The position numbers were made by a program, and so were the translations under genes. The notes beneath the pieces were generated by a model. The model made no database searches, was not told the DNA's origin, and worked only from the letters and a program-made list of their open reading frames with translations. A DNA stretch of 64,000 nucleotides from Marinobacter lipolyticus SM19 (GTDB lineage Bacteria > Pseudomonadota > Gammaproteobacteria > Pseudomonadales > Oleiphilaceae): NCBI RefSeq assembly GCF_000397065.2, contig NZ_KE007325.1, forward strand, positions 145,279 through 209,278, read 5' to 3'. Below, piece after piece: positions 1 through 9,700 of this stretch. Every line of letters starts with the position of its first letter. The first letter of the stretch is position 1.

Positions 1-222
1 GTTGACCGGATCGGTGATGGTTTCGCCGGTCAGGCGGTACAGCTCGTCGTAGCTGTAGCTGATGGTGCGGCCGTTATGCGCCTCCTGCACTTGGGTGCGG
101 CGGCCGGTGGGGTCCAGGGTGTAGGCGTAGTCCGCCCGGATCTGGTCCGCCGCATCCGTGATGGTGAGGCGGGTTAGCCGGGTCAGGACGTCGTAATCGT
201 ACAGGGTAACGTTGCCGCTGGA
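1..222 (-). pseudogene. Orphan RHS/YD-repeat fragment, cut by window edge
   Basis: Read on the minus strand this encodes YD-repeat sequence that is a near copy of the part of the large RHS gene at about 2478-2700. Similarity begins abruptly at about 222, where the sequence changes to unrelated AT-rich DNA leading to the immunity gene. There is no start codon or ribosome binding site at that edge. The fragment continues beyond base 1, so its tip is not visible. Displaced RHS or CDI tips downstream of an intact toxin-immunity pair are known in polymorphic-toxin loci and act as a reservoir for recombination. That reading is inference here. It could also be the conserved start of a second silent toxin cassette. 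Confidence 0.75.
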
Positions 223-270
223 TGACGAGTCTCAGATTCTTGCTATGCAATAACAGGCTTCTAAGGATCC

Positions 271-732
271 TTACCTCTTCTTGAACTGTTTTAACCGCTC
301 AGGATAACTCTCCAAGAATCGATTAATGGACTCGTAAGCATGCAAATTTCCCTTCTCCATCGGAAAGGAGATTAAATATTTTTTGTCACCCTCATCCCCG
401 TATTTATAGGAATCACCTTTTGGATGAAAATTGAAATTTAATTCAACAACCAGCTCATTATCATTGCTATTGAACCCAAAGGCCAGCTCTCCCTCCAAAA
501 AAGATATATGAGGATCAACTTTCTTACCTTTAGAAATTTTCTCTAACCATTGCTTTAGCTCAATTAATTCGCATGTAAGGAGGCAGCTATCACTAGCTTC
601 CCAAGACTGATCTTTATCAGAAGCCTGAATCTTAATATTCAGCCAGTTCGCATCATCATAATCGATTGCACTTGGGAACTCATAACCAAGAACCTCCATT
701 TCAAAACTTTTGCCTTTGGCCCTTAGAATCAT
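271..732 (-). CDS. Putative WapI-like immunity protein
   Basis: Small acidic cytosolic protein of 153 residues directly behind the toxin-bearing RHS gene. This position, the tight spacing and its AT-rich composition fit an immunity protein that neutralises the RHS tip. The N-terminal VLGYEFPS stretch, followed by a D-rich NWL segment and an LL..ELIELKQWLE helix, resembles the WapI immunity family from memory; no search was possible. A GTG at 745-747 is an alternative start that would give 158 residues, but the AAGGGTGG-like ribosome site lies at a better distance from the ATG at 732. No signal peptide or membrane segment is seen, as expected for protection against a toxin acting in the cytoplasm. 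Family assignment is moderate, role as immunity gene is likely from context. Confidence 0.7.
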   Translation of the reverse strand: MILRAKGKSFEMEVLGYEFPSAIDYDDANWLNIKIQASDKDQSWEASDSCLLTCELIELKQWLEKISKGKKVDPHISFLEGELAFGFNSNDNELVVELNFNFHPKGDSYKYGDEGDKKYLISFPMEKGNLHAYESINRFLESYPERLKQFKKR

Positions 733-751
733 AGCTATCAAGTCCACCCTT

Positions 752-3700
752 TTATAACGGTCGAATTGTCCGTATCTTCATGGTTCCAGGAATGATTATC
801 GCTTTCATCCCATTGTAAATAAAGGCAACATCTCCTCTATCTTCGATTTTTTCACCACGGTTAATAATTTTTGCAATATCGTTAAGAGTATTGAATCCCA
901 AATCTCTTGTTCGAGGATGTTTGATCCTTCCGATAGCGTGACTAGAGATCTTATATCCAGTTTGAGCGAACGCATTAGCAATTTCGCTGCCAGTTAGATC
1001 ATCAATATTTCTATTCCTAACCAGTCCTCTTATTTTTAGCTCTGGAAAAACTGCCGTTATATTAGGTGAACAGAATATATTAGTATTATGGACAAGGTAT
1101 CCAGCTTCACCAACGTGAAAGGTATTCACCTCGTCAACTGTAATATTAAATACTTTCTGTTTCCTTAGCTCTTTTTCTACAGAAATGACTATTTCAAAAT
1201 CATCCCCAGAAAGGCTAGATACTCCTACACCCTCTTCCAAATTTTTGGCATTTATCCACTCTCCATTTGAAAAGAACGGATGATCAGCAGTAGCGGTTAT
1301 TTTTTCTCCAGAAGCAAATTCGATTAAGTAAAGTTCGTACTCTCTCTCACCTTGAATGAGATAAGTAACTGGCTTCAAAACAGCTTCACCAGTCTCTGGA
1401 TCCGTTGCCCAAACCAAATCGCCTATAGCTACATCTTCGATAGACTTAATGCCTGACTCAGTATGAACAGGGGTTTCCGCAGTAAAACTATTTCTTGAGC
1501 ATCCGGCGCGCTTAAAGTCGTCAGCGAACTTTTTACCAAACAAGCCAATAACTTTGCCAGCTGCCCCACCCAGCATATTAAACAAGATCCTGGATCCAAC
1601 TTGCGTGGCAGTTAACTCCTCTTCGCCCGTTGCAATCTGGAAAATGCTGTAGGCGGAACTAGCAAAATTTGCCGTTGCCAGTACTCCTTGGATATTTATT
1701 CCTGCGCCAAGTGATCCCAACGAGAACTTACCAGTCGGGTCCCTGTAGGAGACTGGGTCAGCATTGGCGTACAAATATTTGTGCAAAGTTATCGGATCAT
1801 GGTTGTTTCCTTGCCACGTATCCATCTGCGTAAACCGACCACTATTCTGGTCGTAATACCGCGCCCGCAGATAGTACTGGTCCAGACTCGGGTCCAACTG
1901 CTCCCCGGTATACCGATAGACGTTCTCGGTATCGCCAGTACTGTTCAGCAACACCCCAAACGCATCGTAGTCGTAGCTGTCTGTTAAAGAGCCGCTCGCA
2001 CTCGCCAGTGCCCGGGTGGAGCCGTGGCCGTCATACAGGTAGTACGAGGCGCTGCCGGCACGGGTCTGTGAGACCACGTCATCGCCGTAAGTGTAGCTCA
2101 CCTCGGCGGTCCCGCTGGTCACCTCCGCCAGCACCTGGGCGTAGTCCCGGTTGTTGTCCACCACGTAGTGGGTGGTGATGCCGTTCTCGGTCTTGCGGGT
2201 GCGGATACCGTCGGCATTGTAGCCGTAGCGGGCGGTCAGGCCCGGTTTTTCCACTTCGATGAGCTTGTCGCGGGCATCGTAGCGGTAGTGGGTTACCTGG
2301 CCGTCTTCGGTCTCGGTCAGGGTGTTGCCGTTTGCGTCGTAGCTGTAGCTGACGCCGCCCTGCTGGGTGAGTCGGTCGTTGTTGTCGTAGCTGTAGGCGG
2401 TATGCACCCCGTTAATGATGCTGTAGGTGCGGTTGCCCACCTTGTCGAACTGGTATTCGGCGCTGTGGTTGCCATTGACCGGGTCGGCGATGGTTTCGCC
2501 AGTCAGGCGGTACAGTTCGTCGTAGCTGTAGCTGGTGGTGCGGCCGCTGTGGGCCTCCTGCACCTGGGTGCGGCGGCCGGTGGCGTCCAGGGTGTAGGCA
2601 TAGTCCATCAGGATCTGGTCCGCCGCATCCGTGGTGGTGAGGCGGGTCAGCCGGTTCAAGGCGTCGTAGTCGTACAGGGTGACGTTGCCGCTGGGGTAGC
2701 TGACGCTCTCGCGGTTGCCCACCGCATCGTAGGTGTAAAGGGTCTGACCCTGGCTGGCCGTCACCACTTCCAGCCGGTTCAGGGCATCGAAGTTGTAGCT
2801 GGTGGACGTGGTGCTGCCACCGGCGGAGACGTCCAGTTGGGTCCGGTTGCCAGCAGCGTCGTAGCCGTAGGACAGCACCGAGCCGTCGGGCTGGACCTCT
2901 TCAACCAGGCGGTTCTGGGCATCGTAGCTGTACCGCGTGGTGCCTTCCGGGGTGGTGGCGGTCAGGCGGTTGCCGACGGCGTCGTAGGTATAGCTTTCGG
3001 TGGTGCCGTCGCCATAGGTGACCTGGCTCAGCCGCTGGTTGAGGTCGTAGCTGTAGGTGGTGGTCTGGCCGTTGAAGTCGGTATGGCTCAGGCGATTGCC
3101 AGCCGCGTCGTAGGTGAAGCTTTCGGTCTGGCCCATGGGCAGGGTGCGGCTGAGCACGCGGCCCTGGCTGTCGTAGGTCCACCGTGTGGTGCGGCCTTCG
3201 GCATCGGTCTGGGTCAGCTTGTTACCGGCTTCGTCGTATGTGTAGGTGGTTACCCCGTCGAGGGCGTCGGTCACCTTGGTCAGGCGGCCGAGGGCGTCGT
3301 ACTCGTAATGGGTGGTACGGCCATTCTGGTCGGTGCGAGAGGTGCGACGGCCCAGGGCATCGAAGCTCTCGGTCACCGTGGTGCCGTCGTGGTAGCGGGT
3401 CTGGGTCCGCTGGTCGAGGGCATTGTAGGTGTACTCGGTGGTGTGACCCTTGGCGTCGGTCTCGCTGACCAGGTTGCCGTCGGCGTCATAGGCGTAGCTG
3501 TGACGGTTACCCAGCGCATCCACCACGGCGGTGCGACGGCCCGCCGCGTCGTATTCGTAGGTGGTGGTGCTGCCGTTGGCGTCGGTTTCACCGGTGACGC
3601 GGCCTGCGGCATCGTAGGTGGTCAAGGTATGGCTGCCGTCCGGATAATCGGTACGGACAACCCGGTTCAACCCGTCGTAGGTGTAGCGGGTGGTCCGGCC

Positions 3701-6700
3701 CAGCGGATCGGTTTCGGTCAGCAGGTTGCCTTCGCCGTCGTAGGTCTTGTACTCGGCGGTGCCATCCGGGTGGTAGGTTTCCGTCAATCGGCCGTAGGCG
3801 TCGTAGCTGTATTCGGTGCGCCGCCCCAGGGCATCGACCGTGGCCACCTGGTTACCGGCCACGTCGTACTCCGTGGCGGTGGTGCTGCCGTCCGGATAGC
3901 GGGTTTCGATAACGCGGTTATTGGCGTCATAGACGTACCCGGTGGTTTCCTCCACCACGCTGCCGTTCACGGTGCGGGGCCGGGTTTCGGTCAGCACGTT
4001 GCCGTTGGCATCGTAGGTGTAGCGGGTGGTCTCGCCGAGGGGGTTGGTCTCGGTGAGCTTGTTGCCGTCCTCATCGTAGGTGTAGGTGGTGGCGTTGCCT
4101 GCCACATCCACGGTCTTGGACACCAGCCCCTGGGCGTTGATGTTGTTGCCCGCCACGTTGCCGTCCGGGTCGGTCACGGTCAACAGGTTACCCACGCTGT
4201 CGTAGCTGTTCCGGTAGACGTTGCCACGGGCGTCGGCAATGGTCAGTTCCTGGCCACGTCTGTCGTAGCTGAACGCTACCGTATTGCCGAGAGCGTCAGT
4301 CTGGGTGAGCTGGTTGTTGCGCTCGTCGAAGCTGGCGGTGGTGACGTTGCCAAGCGGATCCACCTGACCCAGCTGGTTGCCGCGTTCGTCGTAGGTGTAG
4401 TTCCAGCTATGGCCGGCCGCATCCACCTTGGTGGTAACGTTGCCCCGGTCATCGTAGTAGTACAGCGTGGTGTTGCCATTGCGGTCGGTGACCACGGACT
4501 GACGGCCCTCAATGTCGTGGTTGAAGTCCGTGCGGTTGCCGTCGCTGTCTTCCTGGACAATCAGCCGTCCACTCTCGTCGTAGATGTTGCGGACCAGGGT
4601 GCGGCCTAGCGGGTCGATGATGTCCAGCAAGCCGTGGTTACGGTTGTAGGTGTATTCGGTGGCGTTGCCCTGGGCGTCGGCACTGCTGACCAGGTTGTTG
4701 TCGCCGTCGTACAGGTAGCTCAATTGGTCACCGTTGGGCGTGGTGATGGCCTTGATGCGGCCGTTGCTGTCCCGCTGGAAGGTCACCGCCTTGCCACTGG
4801 AGTGGAAGATTCCGTCGTTGGTGTACCTCAGGGTGTGGCCGTTGGGGTCCACCACCTTCTCGATGCCGAAATCCTGGTTGAGGGTATAGGCGTAGCCGGC
4901 CTGGGTGGTCAGCAGGTAACGGGTCGGATCCACCGGGCCGGAGAAGGTGCCGGTTTCCAGCAGGGTGCCGCCCTCATACCTTGCCGAACTGTCGTCCAGG
5001 GCCTTCAGGGTGGACTGGGTATCTCCCACCGGCTTGAAGTCCAGAGTGACGTCCTTGATGACCTGGTAAGTGTTGCAGCTCGGCGAAGCGCCCACTTCGA
5101 AGCGTTCGACGTCGCCGGTCGGCAGGGTGACGGTTACCACCGGGGCACCGAGGGGCTCGACACAGAAGTCGGTGATCAGGTTCAGCGGCCCGCGCTTGTA
5201 CTGGTTAACGGTCCAGTAACTGCCCAGCGTACGGGACTCTTCCACCTTGGCGTCCTGGTAGCCGATGCTCCAGCCTTGCCCGAAGTCCAGCGCCTCAAAA
5301 CGCTGGCGGCTGTCGTAGGTTCGGGTGACCCGGATGGGGATGCCCGCCACCGGAATCGACAGGTCTTCCAGGGTGATGCTGAAATTGCCCACCTTGAGGT
5401 CGCCTTCCACCTGCAGGGACATCATGTCGGAACCGGACAGGCCGTTGACGTCCACCGCCAGGATGGCCAGATCGTACTGGCCGTTCATCAGCAGGCTGGG
5501 ATCAAAGGTAGCCACCGGCGCGGATACCTGGCTGGTTGAGCCTTCCGCGATGGTCTGCCACTCGCTCTCACCCTTCGGGCTGATCAACACTTCATAGATT
5601 GCCAGGTTGTCGTCCTGGACGGTGGCGATGATGTCCGTTGGCGCAGTGACTATGGCTCCGCTTTCCGGGCCTTCCAGTGTAACCACTGGCGCCACGGTAT
5701 CGCTGTCATCACGGATGGTGACGTAAGCCACCTCCGTCACCGTGGTCTCGGCATCGGATACCGTGGCGGTGACGGTATGACGGCCGGTGCCGCTGGCGGT
5801 CCAGGTAGCTCGGCCATAGGGGTTGAGGGTCAGGGGCTGGCCATCCACGTCCACGGACTGACTGATCTCCCCTCGACCACCGTCGGTAAAGATATCGATG
5901 GTGACCGTGTCGCCGGCGTTCACGCTGTCCGGCGTGACCAGCAGGGTGGCCGACAGCGGCAAGGGCTCTTCCTGAACCTTGATACTGGTGTTCTGCAGCG
6001 TCCGGCCCTTGCCATCATCGGCGAAGTAGGACACATCATGGATACCGATCTGGTCCAGGGTCGGTGTCCAGGTGACCAGCCCGGAGGCGTCCACCTCCAT
6101 ACCATCCGGCTGGACCATGGCGCCGTAGGTCAGCTCATCGCCGTCAGCGTCGGTTGCTACCAACTGGTACTGGTAGGTTTCACCGGCCACGGCCTGCGTG
6201 TTCGGCCGGCTGGTGATGTCCGGGTAACTGTTATCACTGGCTTCCACCGCATCCAGGGTGAAACTCTGGGTGGCGTAGGCCTTGCCATCGGAGACCCGGA
6301 TGCGCACGGCATGGGCGGCCACCTGATCGCTTCCCGGGGTCCAGCGAACCTGGCCGGTCGAGTTGAGCGTCATGCCCGATGGGGCAGCTTCCAGTGTGTA
6401 GGTCAGCGCATCGCCGTCGGCATCCCGGGCGATCACATCGTACTGGTACTCTTCACCCACAAAGGCCGGGGATGTGGGAATACTGCTGATTTCCGGGGCC
6501 TCGTTGGACTCCGCCGGCGCGTTGACTGCAATACCAAAGCTCTGGGTGGATGCCGCTCCACGGGCGTCGGTGACCCGGACAACCACGTCATGAACGCTGC
6601 CGGCCTGGGTGTCCGCCGGCGTCCAGTTTACCTGGGAGCCGGTCAGGGTCATGCCGTTGGGCGACTGGTCGAGGCTGAAGGTAAAGGCATCGCCATCGCT

Positions 6701-9700
6701 GTCGGTGGCTGCGATGGAATAACCATAGGGAGAACCCGCCAATGCCTGGGTTTCCGGCGTGCTGGTGAACTGGGGCGGATGGTTTGCGCTTTCGTTGACC
6801 GGCAGTGTGAGCTTCTGCCGCGCTTCGCCGCCACGGCCATCACTGACCAGGATTTCAACGATGGCGGTGTCGCCGATCCATTCAGATCCTGGTAGCCAGG
6901 AGAACAGGCCATCGGCGGCGATGGTCATACCGGATTCAGACGTTGCGAGGGAGTAGGTCAGGGTATCCCCATCCGGGTCGTTGGCGGTCACCTGGTAATC
7001 GAACAGCTGGCCAGCATAGACGGCGCCACCAGGGGTGCTGGTGATGGTGGGTGGCTGGTTAGCATCATTGGGATTCAGTACTTCTATCAGGAAATACTGC
7101 TTTGTAGATGCGCCACGGGTATCCAGCGCCGTCACTTCGGCTGGGAACGTTCCTGACAGATCTATGGACGGCGTCCACGAAATCCGGCCGCTTACGCCAT
7201 CAATTGTCATTCCAGGTTGGGAGCGACTGAGCAGGTATACGACTTCATCACCATCCGGATCTGTTGCCACAACATTGTACTGGTAGTTCTGGCCAGCGAT
7301 GACTGAACCCGCTGGCTCAGAATCAATGATCGGTGCCGTATTATCTGGTGGTGTTACCGTGAGTACATAGGTTTGTTCAGCGAGGCTTCCGGACAAGTCT
7401 TCAGCTTGAACGGTAAAGGTATGAACGCCTTCGTCAGCGAGCTTTCCGGAAAGCTTCCCAGAGTATGGTGTTATCTCGACACCCGCCGGCGCACCAACAA
7501 TGCTGTACCTGAAACTGTCACCTATGTCTGGATCGGAAACTTCGATCGGCAGTTCAAAGTCCAATCCTACAAAGGCCTGCCCACTTGCCGCCGACGAAAT
7601 TTCCGGGTGGTCGTTCACATCCTTTATGGAGACCGCAAACTTTTGATCATCAAAGAGACCTGCCTCATCAAAGGCCTGAACCGTCAAGATAGCCGCCCGG
7701 GCACTATTGTTGTTGGAAACGCATTCAACAACTTCTCCAGGAACAGTAAGATCGACTCTCAAGCTGTCCACTATCTCCGCATCATCTACGGCAAGGGTCA
7801 GTACTACTTCTTCGCCGTGTCTTAGCGAGGGCACAGTTTGGGCACCTAACTCCGTGCCACCACTCCAGAAGTGCTCATGAGTGAATTTGACATCAAATGG
7901 CTGATTAACCGGGGCCAACCCTCTGTTTTTTACAACAACGGATACTTCCTTGCTGTCTTCAGCGTAAGTAATCCCATGAACAGCAAGGTCAGGCAATCCC
8001 AATGAGGGACGGTCGGGGAAGGAATTTAAACGGAAAGTGTTATGTGTCAGCCAACTCTTAACCGGGCTCGTTGGCACAGTTAAATCATCATTTATATTGT
8101 CGATGTGGTAGTTATATTGATTCCACAAATGCCGAGTCGGTGCCCAAGAATCGTTGGCATCCTCGATTGCCCTTAATCCGAGGGTGCTGCCATTATCCGA
8201 GCTGACCAATATTTCGGCGTGACCATCGGAATCGATATCCGCTACCACCGGATACTCGGCTGCCGTGGCAGAATAGTTGACGGTAGAAAACTTAACCGCA
8301 CCGGTTTTCCCATCATATACACGCAGCTTTCGTTCATCGGCGTAGACAATTTCAGCGTTGCCATCGGCATCAAAGTCAAAGACCGTTGAACCCGTAGTTT
8401 TTGAACTGTAGTCGTGCGTGGTCTTCGCCCAGAGGACAGTGCCATCGGTATCGAAAACCAAATAGCTTGAGCGACCGGCAACACCGATCTCTGGCTTACC
8501 ATCACCATCAACATCAGCGACAGTTGGCGACCCACCGCCTCCACCTGGGATCGCACTTTCCCAAATCAGCGTTCCATCGATTTTTGCTAAGGAAACCACA
8601 CCGCCGGCCACACCAACAATTTCAGGAGAGTCATCCTCGTCAAAGTTGGCAAGGGCGGTTAGCGCGCTCCTCGATAACGGCTGGCCAAATAATTCCCCAT
8701 CCTCCTTGAAAATGTACCCGCCAATTATGACTTCCTGGAGTCCATCCATATCCACATCTGCAGCATAGGAAGAGGCCCTATGCCAAGGCGTATCTGACGC
8801 GGACCAAAGTAATTGACCTTGCGCATTTAATACCCAGTCCCTGGCGAGAACCTCCGGCTGCCCATCACCATTAAGGTCCGCAACATTAATGGCACCGTAG
8901 TTGTACCTGCCTGAGACTCGGCGGTCTTTGTTGACCCAGAGTGTATTTCCCGAATTATCCGCCGCCCTTACATAACCATCAGATGTATAGTGGAGTATTT
9001 CCGGAGCGCTATCCCCTTGGATATTTGCAACCGCAATATTCGAGCTTGCTTTGACATTCCTTGAAGATGTCCAGATTACCGCCCCGGTTTTACCATCCAA
9101 AGCGACCAATCTGCCTGTAGCACTGTCCACAAAGCCAGAATATGCGTTAGCCACTACAATAGGATCGTCTAACTCGTTATATAAACCGTCTCCATTTGAA
9201 TCGAAGAGAGGTGCAACTGAAGGCACGCTAAGGACATCCATGGTGTTGTAGTGCCATTTCACGCTTGGCGCTATAGCGCCCTCGCTACTTTCAATTGGAT
9301 CCGCCATACAGAATAAATTGTCGTCAGCTTTACCCTCGACATATGGTTCCACTGACTCCCATTTCGCAACGCCGTCCTCGATGTCTATTAGCAACCCATC
9401 TGGGGCGATTTCATACCCGTAACGCAGGACATCACCCTCGTTGGGATCGGCAGCATCGACGTCATAGCGGTAGCCACTACTCTCATCCCCGACAAGTACC
9501 GGTGGCGTAACAATCTCCGGCGGAAGGTTTTCATGGATAACCAGGGTAAAGGTCTGCTCGCTCGTGGCGCCCCGCAAGTCGGTGACCAGGACCACAATCT
9601 CATACTCACCCGGCGCAATCCCGCCCGGTGCCGACGTGAAGCGACCCGTACGCTCATCCAGGTATAGGCCTTCCGGTCCGGATACGATTTCGAAGGTATG

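Noticed and set aside
2168..4609. Long 813-codon plus-strand frame opposite the RHS gene
   Set aside because: It is the antisense of YD-repeat coding with a Val/Gly/Ala-rich repetitive product and no family features.
1800..4850. DNA tandem repeats independent of coding
   Set aside because: The periodicity is that of YD-repeat codons in the RHS protein.
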